A model generated the notes under the pieces. That model was not told the DNA's origin and made no database searches. It saw nothing but the letters and a program-made list of their open reading frames with translations. The position numbers and the translations under genes were made by a program. From contig NW_003139828.1 of the NCBI RefSeq assembly GCF_000003605.2, forward strand, positions 102,903 to 119,991: a DNA stretch of 17,089 nt, in the 5' to 3' direction. The stretch comes from Saccoglossus kowalevskii (Eukaryota > Hemichordata > Enteropneusta > Harrimaniidae). Below, piece after piece: positions 1-10,466 of this stretch (the first letter of the stretch is position 1; each line of letters starts with the position of its first letter).

Positions 1-1200
1 TCATTTCTACCAGCACGCAATGTGACTAATGTGCTACACTAAACATTCCTGTGTTTGTTTTGCGTAGCCAGAAAAACTACATGACCGTCCAAAACGTCAC
101 GTACGTGCATTTCATCCGAATGGTAACGAGTCTCATTTATTTATTTCCGATGTTTTGCAGAAATTACACATACATTAATTTTTACGTTCATTCCTGTTGA
201 ATGCAGCCATTTTAATACTTTACAAGTTAAAAATCGCACACATGTAATAAGTTTTTATTTTCTTATAATTATTTGTATTTTTTTTAATAGGTTAATTAAT
301 ATTTGTTTATACATTTATTTTATTATAATCTATTATTTATGTAAGTGTGGGTAATCGCGAAATCCAAAAGGAATGTGGTGATAGTTAAAACAACATGATA
401 AAAAAATATATGTTATAAATAATCAGATAAATAAAAATAATATTATAAAAAATAGAATATACGAAATTTATAATAAAACACAAGTGTACAATTTCAATCA
501 GACTGATATTGGCCCTTGTTCTTATCTTCCGAAAATATATGATGTTTCTAAATAATGGATTTTTATCAAAAGTCGGTTGTTTGTTTGCATGCTTTAAGCT
601 TATTGACATTGAAGGTATAACAGCCGGCGTATATCAACTTGGCCTATGGCCGTTCCGGTCCCCTGAAATGTATCGCTAGTCGCTACCTGGCACGTTGTAT
701 GTGTATTACTGTAGCAAAATGTATATACGTGTGTCCCATGATTTGTGGGGACAAAATGTAAATACAATACGGTTCTACGTATCAAGTGTGAGCAGAATTC
801 ATCCTAGTCTGTATGAGACCCGGTTCTGGATAATGATTAATTCGTTTTACAGCTAACCAAGTCGCAAGTCAAGTCGGTCATTTCGTTTCGGTTTTCATAA
901 TAACGGATGGAGGTAAAGAAGGATGCAATATTGGATACGAGGGCAGTGACCCATTTCTGTTTCAGTCATAATCGAATCCCTTCGGCAAAACGAAATGGCA
1001 AAGTTTTTGAGAAAATATAAAATTACGATTTTATGAAAGTACAAAGGCGCGAATAACGATAACAAGTACAACTTTCATGTACTTATTTAGATTTTCTAAA
1101 TTTATCCCTTATTGGACAGTGACGTTGTGTTCACAGGTGTTACTAGATACCAACACACGCACAGGTTCGTGAATACGGCTTACGTTGCAGAAACCATGGT
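1..1200. other. Intergenic region upstream of gene 1
   Basis: I see no gene here. The part from about 230 to 600 is extremely AT-rich, and the short open frames on the minus strand in it (for example 385-609) read as low-complexity Ile/Tyr/Phe strings typical of AT-rich noncoding DNA. The part from 600 to 1200 is of more even composition, without splice-flanked coding signal or obvious repeats. Confidence 0.6.
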
Positions 1201-1330
1201 CCAATAGCCATCGCCGTACATCATAATCCAGCTTTGCTCGTCGTCTTATTGGTACACATTTTAAAGTTACATAAGTTGTCATTGTTAATCAAATGACCCC
1301 GGACAGTACATAAATAAGTTGTCCTGGTAA
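1200..1330 (+). promoter_or_regulatory. Gene 1 promoter region
   Basis: A TATA-like box CATAAATA lies at 1309-1316, about 91 bp before the ATG at 1407, so transcription probably starts near 1340. Eighteen bases upstream is ATTGTTAATC (1281-1290), a one-mismatch copy of the ATTGTTATTC element found at the same place in the other three family promoters. Further up are a CCAAT box (1201-1205) and an inverted one, ATTGG (1248-1252). The assignment rests on position and on similarity among the four promoters; the factors that bind are not known. Confidence 0.6.
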
Positions 1331-1406
1331 AGTCAATCCTTTCTCTCTGCGTGTCAAAGTGGTTGACCGGTCTTTCTACTGTGTATAACCTCGTATCAAC
1401 TCGATC

Positions 1407-2260
1407 ATGAAGATCACTTTAGTGCTGTTTCTGTCTGCGATCGTCTGTGTGGCCATTGCCGAACATGCAGAACGCAGTGACAAGTTGGCTAAGGTAAATT
1501 GTAGTAAATTGCATCTAAATGTTAATATTGCCACTAATTACAGTGAATTTCATGAAGGCGTGAATGCGTATTTAAAGACTGTGGGTAATGCCCCATTGTG
1601 AAATGGCTCCTACTGCCAATGAAAGCGTATTTGGTTTTGAATAGAACGTGAGGGTATTCCGAGGTAATGTTTTATATTTGTTTGTAATTTTTCCTGGTCA
1701 TTCACGAAGCTCGCAATTTCCGGGCATATTGTAAAATAGTACCTGTCTGCTTAATTACGGTGTCATGTATTCCGATGCCATTACAGACGTCACTCAATAT
1801 TACGTACGAGTTTACATATGGTTAGGGTGTGTGTCATTACCCGAGTTGGCTGTCACTGAACGAAAATCCACGTGTTAGGTTTTCCAAATTTTCTGTTTAA
1901 CTATAATGGGATTGGTTGTATGTAACGAAGATTTTGAGAGCATCCACACGATGGACAATTTAGTGAATGTATGTTTACGGCATTATTTCGTTTCAGATAA
2001 AGGAAGCCGTGGCGAGAGGACACAGTTTGACACCAGAGCAGACTGCCATTCTGGAACACCGCAAGAAGGAGCGTTTAACCGGTTCTGAACTTCGTATCAA
2101 ATCTGCGAGCGATGACCGCAAGGTTCTGGCGAAACAAAGAATGGAAGAAATGGCGATGATCAAGAAATTGGAACTGTCGCCCGAGGAGAAAAAAGAAAAA
2201 ATGAGAAGATTGCGTGAAGATAATAGGCGCACAAAAAAGCCAGTCCCAGTGGCTCGATAA
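1407..2260 (+). CDS. Gene 1: small secreted Lys/Glu-rich helical protein, 116 aa, two exons
   Basis: Function unknown; I do not recognise a named family. Predicted exons are 1407-1493 and 1997-2260, with a 503-base intron (donor AAG|GTAAAT, acceptor CGTTTCAG|ATA) in phase 0. Exon 1 starts with Met-Lys, a hydrophobic core and a likely cleavage after Ala18 (VAIA|EHAE), so the product should enter the secretory pathway. The mature chain of about 98 residues has no Cys, Trp, Tyr or Phe. I count about 28 Lys/Arg against 18 Asp/Glu, so it is basic. It contains LTPEQ, then the family signature MAMIKKLELSPEEKKEKM, and ends in Val-Ala-Arg. No N-glycosylation sequon is seen. It is the shortest member because the stop falls right after the signature, so the C-terminal repeat of the other three is missing. 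Its closest relative in the window is gene 4: same strand, and both end in GCTCGATAAG across the stop codon. If the intron were retained, a 64-residue product would result. Confidence 0.86.
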
Positions 2261-2357
2261 GGGTAGAAATGCACGTGACCCTTCAGCCAATAGCCTAAAT
2301 AACATACTTTGCATAGTGACCGCGGTGCTGTATTATTGAATTAATATTTTGGTTGAT

Positions 2358-2429
2358 AATAAATATTGCAATGCACAAGTTTACGCTGCAAGTCGTGTAC
2401 CATTTCCTGGAATATTAGTTTTTAATAAA
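2358..2429 (+). terminator. Gene 1 polyadenylation signals
   Basis: AATAAA occurs at 2358-2363 and again at 2424-2429, about 100 and 165 bases after the gene 1 stop codon. The first is the more likely signal. Positions are seen directly; use is inferred. Confidence 0.5.
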
Positions 2430-3231
2430 TGGCTTACCACGTGTACATTGTATTTTCATGAATTCCCACTATCCCGACGAACTCTCCGCCTTGTCCGGGC
2501 GAAATTTAATTTCGGTCGTCGACTAACTTTAAAAACAAAATGGGTGGACGAGACTGTCAACACATGACGCAATGCGATTAAATTGCGCGACATGTCTACC
2601 CTATTAAAGGACTTTATTTTAGTGTATTCATTCATGAAATTCTCAGACATTGGGCAGATTGCTCGAGTCGAGATCTAATATGTGAACGAATACAATAAAC
2701 TAGTAAATTACCAGTACCTAGTTTGTTCCAGCCAATCGCGTTCAACTAATTGTGTTGATATAAATTTGTGATTTTTAATTCATAATATTTAGCGGCGGGT
2801 GGATTAAGGGGTTAGCATACGTTTAATGTTTTTTTTCAATATTTTTTTTATTTTAAATTATTGGTTATGACAGTATCTATGACTGTGCTTTTATTCTAAA
2901 CAAAAACTCCATTTTATAAGGTTTATTTCAACGTTTTTTTCTATTTCAAAACATTGCCACTTGCGATTGTTTATAAACGCCACAAGCACAACACTCGCCT
3001 GAAAGTAATCCTAATTGACACTTGATGAAAAATCCGATTTGCATATCAATACTACAAAGTTTATGTAATTTACTTTACGGTACTCATTTCGCCCAGCCTT
3101 CCATAGTTATACTGAATCGGCTAATGAATATTCATGACTACGCTTTGACGGTGGCAAGATTCTACAACCGGCTAATGACGTACAATTTCTGGTAGGTCAA
3201 AAATGTTGAATTGTTTAGTTTCTATAAACAA

Positions 3232-3241
3232 CCCCCCCCCC
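3232..3241. repeat. Poly-C tract (10 C)
   Basis: Ten C in a row followed by TCCC. A simple homopolymer with no gene nearby. Confidence 0.9.
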
Positions 3242-3723
3242 TCCCAAAAAATATTTGCAATTTTTAAGCAGCCATAGGCTGGATTCGAACAAACTTTTAA
3301 TAGACGAACTGAATTGTGGATCGGGTGCATATTCTAAGTAATTTTATAAAGGAAAGGAGTTGCGTAACGTGCGTACACTCTAGGGGGCCGGGGCTCCACC
3401 TCATAAATCGACAAATTTGAATTACTTCGTGTAACTACCGTTAGCTTCCCCGTGGCAGTTTTTTTAACTACGAGTTAATGGCACGATTGACGGTGTCGTT
3501 TGAACAGACATTCTTGTCAGTATCTTGTAAATGTCGCTAGGCAGACTGCCCTTTACCAGCACTGAGTGTTCACTTGAAACAGGTACGAAGGTATACCACG
3601 ACATTCCGACGAAAACTCCAAATGAGCGCTGCCGTTAGTGAAACTGTACATGTGAAATAAACAAGACAACATATCACGTTACGGAAATCGTATTCTTCAA
3701 ATGTTACTTGTATAATTAATCAA

Positions 3724-3734
3724 CCCCCCCCCCC
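3724..3734. repeat. Poly-C tract (11 C)
   Basis: Eleven C in a row. It is the second such tract within 500 bp, with different flanks, so the two are not obviously copies of one element. Confidence 0.9.
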
Positions 3735-4755
3735 AGTCGCCATCTGTGCTCAACTTCAATTAATACAAGTTGCGCAAGCATGAAATGCGGTGGATGCAGT
3801 ACCCACACGCGTTTATTACAGGTATTATTCCACTTACATATGTAAATATACACAAAATAATTGATGCCAAAGCCCCATCGCGATTACATCGACCGCCCAG
3901 GAAAACCCGTTAAGGGGGAGAAACATCTGGAAATGTGTACCCGACACGATGTCAGACAGTGGTAGGGGTGGGGAGAGGAAGCTGCCGCCCCTCGAAAATG
4001 TTTTTATAGGCATCGCCCCTCCAAAGTCGAGCTGAAACCTTTAGTGTCGGCAAAGTGTGCGCCTCAAAAATCAGGAAATGGAGTTTCAGATGGTCCAGAT
4101 TTCAAAATTATTGTTAAAATTTTCGTCTGTCGGGAATCAACCATATTAAATATTGTATACTCATGAGTACTTGGCCAGTAACTAATCAGAACAGGCCGGG
4201 TAGAATCCCACCTGTGAATAATTTACATATGAATATATAGTAATTATCTGCTAATCTACGAAACGAAGATAATTTATCATTACTCTGATTTGTATGTACA
4301 GCAATTCACTTCAAGCCTTTACCTCTTTGAAAAGTTCAGAAATGGAGATTGAATCTGCATATGAAAAAAAAAAACTTACAAAATCTACATAGGATTTACT
4401 GTGGTTGGCAATTATGCAACATAAACACGCCTGGGTGTCATGAAATGCCCCATGCACTGAATTGAGTTTCATATGTAAAAAATGTTGGGCAACTTATGAG
4501 AACACAGGTCAGACTCGTAAACAGGATATTTAGTGTACCTTTATGGTCCTGCAATTGAATATTCTAATTGGCCAAGGTAGTGTGGCTCTCCGACTGTGCG
4601 TTCAGGCCTTAAATGCGCCCTCGTGCAATTCATCGAATTGAACCAAGTGCTATTCAGAACTTAATTTACAGACTAACCAAAACTGGTACACGAGTGTCCA
4701 CACACCATCGAACGAGTTTTTAATATAAAAGGACAATCAAGTGTATTGTAAATCA

Positions 4756-4761
4756 TTTATT
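4756..4761 (-). terminator. Gene 2 polyadenylation signal
   Basis: TTTATT on the plus strand is AATAAA on the minus strand, about 80 bases after the gene 2 stop codon. The wider context TTTATTAGAT is shared with the corresponding site of gene 3 at 10357-10366, which supports it as the conserved 3' end of this gene pair. Confidence 0.65.
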
Positions 4762-4840
4762 AGATGGCAAATTTAAATAATCAATCCAGAAAATGACAAT
4801 TCAACCATGTCAATAAATATGTTCCGACTGTTACTGTCCA

Positions 4841-5674
4841 TTAATTTTCCATCTTAGATTCTCCAAACTTGGGATGTCCTAGATTGCTTTCCCTTCCAGA
4901 TTTACGTTCTTTTCTCAGCTCCAGTGTGCGTCGACGCTCGGCAGCGAGCTCGGCGCGGCCATTAGCTTCTATCGCGAGGGTTTTAATTTGGCTTCTGTAG
5001 TCTTGCTTCAGATTTTCTAATTGTAAAACCTTCTCTTCGGAAGAGAGCTCCGATTGTTTAATTCCCATCATCTTTTCCTTTTTATTTCTCAGCAATTTGC
5101 TTACTTCCTGGGCGAGCTTGGGACTGCCTTCGACCTCGGGATGAGCTTTCAAATATTCTTTTCTGCGATTTACCATTTCGGATTTCTTTTCATCTGACAG
5201 GTGATGTAGCTCTCTCTCGACGGGCTTATCCATCTGATGATGAAATATACACAATTGGATCAATTGATTACAAATCACATTCGACTAAACGGCGCAAAAT
5301 TCGTGCACCATTGCAAATATCCATAACCAGAATTACAATGAAATGTGATTACAATTCATTTGACGAAGAAAGACGCAATGACACTCTGCATACCTGGATA
5401 TCATATTGGCTATTTGCCGCCAACGTGGTCGGGGAAGGGGCATGTGGTGTACATCGGACATATAATGCACTACTCACCACTAAAATCTGGCACAGTTAAT
5501 ACATTGACGTGGGTTTAGTCCCAATAAACTGGGTTGAAGCGCAGTTTAAGATACCATTTTGCCAAGAATGAAAACGGCTCGAATCCTTACCCTGGTGTTC
5601 TCTCCTTTGCCAACATCATCAGACACTGCAGCACCGATAACGGCCAACAGTAATAACACTACACAGACATTCAT
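4841..5674 (-). CDS. Gene 2: small secreted Lys/Glu-rich helical repeat protein, 158 aa, two exons
   Basis: Function unknown. On the minus strand exon 1 is 5674-5591 (28 codons) and exon 2 is 5233-4841 (130 codons plus stop). The 357-base phase-0 intron has donor CCAGG|GTAAGG and acceptor CATCATCAG|ATG. Exon 1 encodes a signal peptide starting MNVCVVLLLL, with likely cleavage near residue 18 (AAVS|DDVG). Exon 2 starts MDKPVERELHH. The mature chain has no Cys or Trp, no sequon and no membrane segment, and is dominated by Lys, Arg, Glu and Leu. Three related blocks can be seen: LSDEKKSEMVNRRKEY, then SPKLAQ running into MMGIKQSELSSEEK, then LAAERRRTLELRKER. It ends KFGESKMEN. By eye about two thirds of the first 110 exon-2 residues match gene 3 without gaps. 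The ORF continues 15 codons upstream of the exon-2 Met into the intron, but that extension lacks a signal peptide, so the spliced model is preferred. Confidence 0.86.
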
Positions 5675-5746
5675 GGTTGCAATGAGAACACGTTGAGAAG
5701 CTTGCACACTTTAAACGTTTTGAAAGCAACAATCGTCGGTCACGGG

Positions 5747-6075
5747 ATTTATATGACCTGGTACTTTGAATAACAATGCGATTTGAAAACGTAGCAGGCA
5801 CTCATTGGCCCATTATATATGTTAATTCCGTATGTTGACCAATCAGATAACAAAACGAATTGTGTCTGCAGATGGGGAAATTCAGGAATTTGACAAATAT
5901 CGCGCACTGATCTGCACTCATTGGCTTGCCAATTTTCTGACTTGTAGAACTATTGGATGATTCACATTCGCTAATTACATCCAATCCAGTCAGACGAAGA
6001 CGATGTGTATACTGCATCTATTGTTGGATTTCCGGACTAGTGACTCATCACTGCTCTTCCTCGAACACATTAAAA
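5747..6075 (-). promoter_or_regulatory. Gene 2 promoter and upstream region with CCAAT/GATA sites
   Basis: Reading toward the gene on the minus strand: TATAAAT lies at 5753-5747, about 73 bp before the ATG. ATTGTTATTC lies 14 bp upstream of it (plus-strand GAATAACAAT, 5768-5777). Beyond that is a cluster of CCAAT-type boxes: ATTGG at 5804, 5920 and 5952, CCAATCAGATAA at 5839-5850 (CCAAT fused to a GATA-type AGATAA), and CCAATCC at 5981. Most of this, to about 6075 (CTCATCACTGCTCTTCC), is colinear with the region upstream of gene 3, indicating a duplicated and still constrained, or recent, promoter. Confidence 0.7.
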
Positions 6076-6089
6076 TATATACTAGTATA

Positions 6090-7252
6090 TACTTTGTTAT
6101 CGAGAGTGTAAAGATTTATAAAATGCCATTCTTCTTGCAGTTTTTTCCAACTCTAACGTGAGCCAAATCCATATTTGTGACCAAATGTGTGAGGAGAACA
6201 TTGATGGAGTAGTATTAGTGAAGACGTTAGTGTGTATTACCATTATTTACAGACATGTTAATGATGGATATTTGTATAGTTAGTTACACGGGTTGCTGTG
6301 ATGTTTCACGTTTACGGCTACACTTATGGTCAGAATGTCGTCAATGTGTCACATGATAAAAAGTGTTATACAATGCAAAACACCAGTTGTTGATTTATTG
6401 AAAACAAATAAAGATTTAATATAGGCTTTTTATTTCAAATCTTTATATATTTGAGTTTTTGCCAGCATCGGGGGTTAACGCAATTATGGAAATGTAGTTC
6501 ATTGATTATACACTGGATGTAGTTGTATGAACCTTGTATTTCCAAGTAAGGAAAGTAGACAAATATTTCAGATACTAAAGATATTTTTATAAATAACATA
6601 TTATATATATTTTGCCTATGCAGTGAATTAAGAGTGGTGAAAATTCTTATTCATAATGTTGGCATTGTAATTCATGGAGTGCCCTCCAACAATAGAAAAC
6701 AAATTTAGTATGGGGTGTTGTAACGATACAACAGATCTGAATGTGCAAACTAGCAGACGTTGTAAATCTACCATCATATTTTTGTTTCAGAAAAATAAAA
6801 TTCATTGGCGTTAGAGGCTCGTGGATTATAATATAGTTAGAATTTAAATTATATTTAAATCTCTAAAACCTTACCTTTATTATTCCTATATTATCTTGCA
6901 TAGCAAAGCATGTAACAGTACTATTGTTAATATGAATGTAGATACATACATTTAATACATATAGGTTACTTTCGCGGTTTGGATTTTAAAACGATGCCCC
7001 AGGCGGTTCTCTGGAATTTGTGTTTGGAATTCCCATGCTACGTCCTCCTTTAAGCGGACAAACTGATCTATCAAAAGGATAAACCCATAAATCATGTATT
7101 ACCTAACATATTATTATATGGTACGTAGAACCTCTAATAATCGCATGTACGTTACTGTCCCAGTGCTGGAGTAAGTTAATACTTTCCTCTAAAAAGTCAT
7201 TCAAATTACAAAGAAAAGCTAAATTTGTCATGTTGATATAATCACGAGTACA
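6090..7252. other. Gene-free AT-rich region upstream of gene 2
   Basis: No gene is supported. I note the palindrome ATATACTAGTATAT (6077-6090) at its edge and an imperfect inverted repeat at about 6407-6452 with arms like AAATAAAGATTT. There is no splice-flanked open frame and none of the family exons. Confidence 0.55.
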
Positions 7253-7414
7253 TTAAAGCCAGGGAGTCGTCACCTGCGCATGCGTCAGATGGTCATAGCG
7301 TGTCATCGTTTACAAACAAGCGTCTACCCATGAGCCTTTGCGTTTTTAGCGCGTGTAATTGTCGCTTGGGACTCAATTCCTGAACGTGCGCAGGTGACGA
7401 TCCTCCCGCTTTAA
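7253..7414. mobile_element. Short inverted-repeat element (MITE-like) flanked by TTAA
   Basis: The element is 154 bp (7257-7410) bounded on both sides by TTAA (7253-7256 and 7411-7414), a typical target-site duplication. Its ends are inverted repeats: TCGTCACCTGCGCA (7267-7280) is matched exactly by its reverse complement at 7387-7400, each exactly 10 bp from its end. The outer 10 bp also match partly (AGCCAGGGAG against AGCGGGAGGA, five of ten). It has no coding capacity, so it would need a transposase from elsewhere. The TTAA target is known from piggyBac and some Sola elements; assignment to either is inference. Confidence 0.75.
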
Positions 7415-7981
7415 CTTCTAATTGAGGAATCCAGCTTATTATGCAATTCCGTAGATTTTGGTTTATCAATGGGAATGTTGATGTCCCAAAGTCCCACTAA
7501 AACAACCTGGTAAAATACGTTATGCTCTATAAATAGTATGACTAATTTTCCTAGTTATAATTTTACAAAATAGTGTCGCATATGATAAATTTGGGTTTGA
7601 AAAACTGCTCAAGGAACGTTATTTAAAGTGATCCGATTGGGTGCATACTTATTGTGTGAAATGTACGTTACCTTAAAAATATGTTTAACAATAGGAAATG
7701 TGAACCGCATATATTCAGACATATAAGGGGACAACACGAGCGTGAATCTGCAAAAGAACACTGTCGCCACAAGTTGTGTTGGTTATTGAGGCAATATATG
7801 TGGATAAAAAATGTACGTTACCATGACAGGAAACTGGAGACAAAATGGTGAAACTTGTTTTAAGCTACGAATTTGTTGTCGCCTTTCATTTAACGAAGCT
7901 ACATGATGCCATTTTATTTTAAACTACGTTGGTTTGGTTGCGAAACAATCTTGTGGGTATGACAATGTGTGAGATATATTA

Positions 7982-8001
7982 AATAATAATAATAATAATA
8001 A
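7982..8001. repeat. (AAT)n microsatellite
   Basis: About six to seven tandem AAT triplets in an AT-rich stretch. Simple repeat, seen directly. Confidence 0.9.
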
Positions 8002-9134
8002 CAATTTTATTACGCAACTTAACCATCTGTGGGTTTAGTAAGGTAAAAATAATTAAAAAGACAAATAAAATAAGACAAACTAAAATTAAAATACACTGAA
8101 ATTCAATAAAAAAAAGAAAATTAGAAAAAAGTTACTTTGTAAAGTACTTAAAGCAGTAATCACAGGATGGTATACAAATTATTTTTATAAAATGTATTCA
8201 AGATACCATATTTCAAGAACGCAATTATATTGGATTTAAAAACGTCGATTGTGACTATTTTCGAGCGTACTGTCGGTTGACTTCACAATCGCTGATTATG
8301 CATAGTGCAACTCAATTTGTTTTGTTTTTTTATTTAGCACAATCAAAACAAAAGATGAAAATTTCCAGAAGTGAGCAGACAGTCGAAAGGATTGAACTGA
8401 CTGGAAAACGTTTGGGCAATAGACGCGCCTGTCAAGTCCAATAGTAAGACTCACAAACTGATCCTAGAAAATAAACCATTAAATTTGATAGTCCCTGGGC
8501 CCAGAGTGTCTATTTTATGTAATGAATGTACATTATGTTTCTAGCACTGAATTGGAATAGCATTAGCTAGTTCCTAAGTATACATTGTGCACAATTTCAT
8601 ATTAATAAAAATGTTACCTATGCTCAACGTATATCATTTCTGACTATAAGCATATGAGGAGTTCCAGAGCACCTTATTTGGAACGGCTTCAGATTTGTTT
8701 ACGTATATATGTATGGTTTTAGAACAACTTTTTGATAATTCAACATACTTTTAGTTTCGCATTTTCTAATCACACATTGTGTTAGGTAGAATATAAACTT
8801 TAAACTTTACATTGTTAGCCTTCCAAACTTGTACATAATATAAAGTCGGTTGAAAGAAATATAAGATGGTTTACAAAATAAATCTTGAAAAGTTATAAGA
8901 AAGTGTTTAATAAATTAACGGAAACGTTTGCTAGAAAGAATAAGCTTTTATAGAGACTGGTGACATGTCCTATTTCCTAAGTTTACACGCATGCTTCAAG
9001 TTGAGAGAAAATACATGGCACCCAAATAGAACGGTTTATACCACATTCGGTCATGTGACTTACTGTTCTGGTCGTGTGTTTATTTCTGCAACACCGCTTT
9101 TTTTGTCTGTGTAGATTTCTAATCGGTCACAGTT

Positions 9135-9156
9135 TTTGTCATACGTAGATGACAAA
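9135..9156. repeat. Short inverted repeat (8-bp arms)
   Basis: TTTGTCAT and ATGACAAA are separated by six bases (ACGTAG). The arms are perfect but short; no associated gene or terminator function is evident. Confidence 0.55.
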
Positions 9157-10356
9157 CGTAGTAGTGTCTGGCCTTTTTGAACTTTTTTTGAGCCCGGACA
9201 GGTGTTAGGGTTTGAAATTTGGGACTAATAAGTTCTTTCTAGTAGCAGGGATATTACTTTTCGAAAAATATTTTGCGTTGATTATAAGCATTACTTAAAA
9301 ATATATTACAGTGAAAGACCACATTTGGGATATATTTGTGAAACAAAAAATAACAAGTGTATTGCGCCGTCTTACAATCTACACCAGTAATAATAATAAG
9401 GTAATGGCAGCAAGTAGTTAAAGCTCCGGGGTTTTTTTAGTAATTGTTCCACTTTTTGGTTATTCTTTGTTTATTAATGGAAACGCCACGACAAAGTGGA
9501 TTATTGGATAAAACCCAGACCAAAAGTGTGGAGTTATATCCAATCACCCACACTTTCAATTGAAAATTTCTTAACTATACCACACACAAAAAACAATAAA
9601 ATTGAAAGAATCAGCAATTGACTGCATTGGCATTCCATAAATACAAAATATGTATTGAATGCCTTACATTTAATTTATAAAACAATTACACGATCTAATA
9701 CCAAATTAACCTCCATCGGAAATCTAATAGCTGTTCTTAAAGGCTTTACCTGATGTGGTTATGGCATCGTTAACAAAGCCGTGGTACAATTATTCCACGT
9801 TTAATAAGCGATGATTGCACTGAGCGGACTCTTGATATTATAACAAGCATTGTATCAGGTACGCCGTGTACAATCGGGTATTTTTTTTTCTGTGGGCCGG
9901 TGATCGCTGGTCAGATGTGGATATAACATAGGAAATTGGAGTTACAGGCTTCGTCGCTGCTTGCCTCAGGGTTTTACTAAAGCCATTTAATCTCGAACTT
10001 TAAGTTTTATTTTCCGTAATACTATTCGACTCTTGTTCCAAGAGTGAGCATGCATTCAATAAACAGACAGTTTTCGTTTAGCATCGCTAGTTTCTTTTTT
10101 TTTTAGTTTTATTTTCAACAAGTTGACCGCGACAACCCGTGATTGAACTGCTACGTTAAAGTATGGCAACTTTTGCACTAAATGTAAAATTCAAGTTCTA
10201 GTAGAACTAGAAATCCCAATCGAATTTTGTCAAATTGAATTTAAAACTGTCAGTATCGTCTTCAGACGTTTGGGGAGAAAGTAGCCGAATCTAGTTATTC
10301 ACACATAACCATAAAATTCAGACCAGTCACAACACTTTCAAATAACTTCACATTAA

Positions 10357-10362
10357 TTTATT
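10357..10362 (-). terminator. Gene 3 polyadenylation signal
   Basis: TTTATT on the plus strand (AATAAA on the minus strand) lies about 105 bases past the gene 3 stop. It is followed by AGAT as at the gene 2 site, so the signal sits in a stretch conserved between the duplicates. Confidence 0.65.
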
Positions 10363-10466
10363 AGATACAACATTCATAAAAATAGATTTAAAAAAAATTA
10401 TTTAAGCAAACAATTTAAAAATAAACTCTTGTAATATATTGCAAAATATTCAGAAAAAAGGGTTCA

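Larger units (their letters stand above)
2430..4734. other. Intergenic region between convergent genes 1 and 2
   Basis: I find no supportable gene. The open frame at 2349-2567 (+) and its minus-strand shadow at 2456-2650 have no splice context or signal peptide. The region contains two poly-C runs, a short poly-A run near 4365, the palindrome ATGAATATTCAT near 3123, and a C-rich stretch near 3960-4030 in which GCCCCTC recurs. Confidence 0.55.
7415..10340. other. Long gene-free region between genes 2 and 3
   Basis: I see no gene in nearly 3 kb. Contents I can support are two further copies of ATGTACGTTAC (7661, 7811), an (AAT)n microsatellite at 7982-8001, a hairpin-like TTTGTCAT...ATGACAAA at 9135-9156, the small palindrome TTCTAGTAGAACTAGAA near 10195, and several poly-T and poly-A runs. 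No family exon or signal peptide is recognisable. Confidence 0.55.

Noticed and set aside
1407-1601. 64-aa protein from exon 1 read straight through
   Set aside because: The frame crosses a GT donor at the same position as in the other three genes, and exon 2 follows a good acceptor, so this would be an intron-retention product.
1993-2314. Minus-strand open frames over gene 1 exon 2 (1993-2274 and 2075-2314)
   Set aside because: Antisense shadows of a Lys/Glu-rich coding exon, rich in Ser/Phe/Leu as expected from such a complement.
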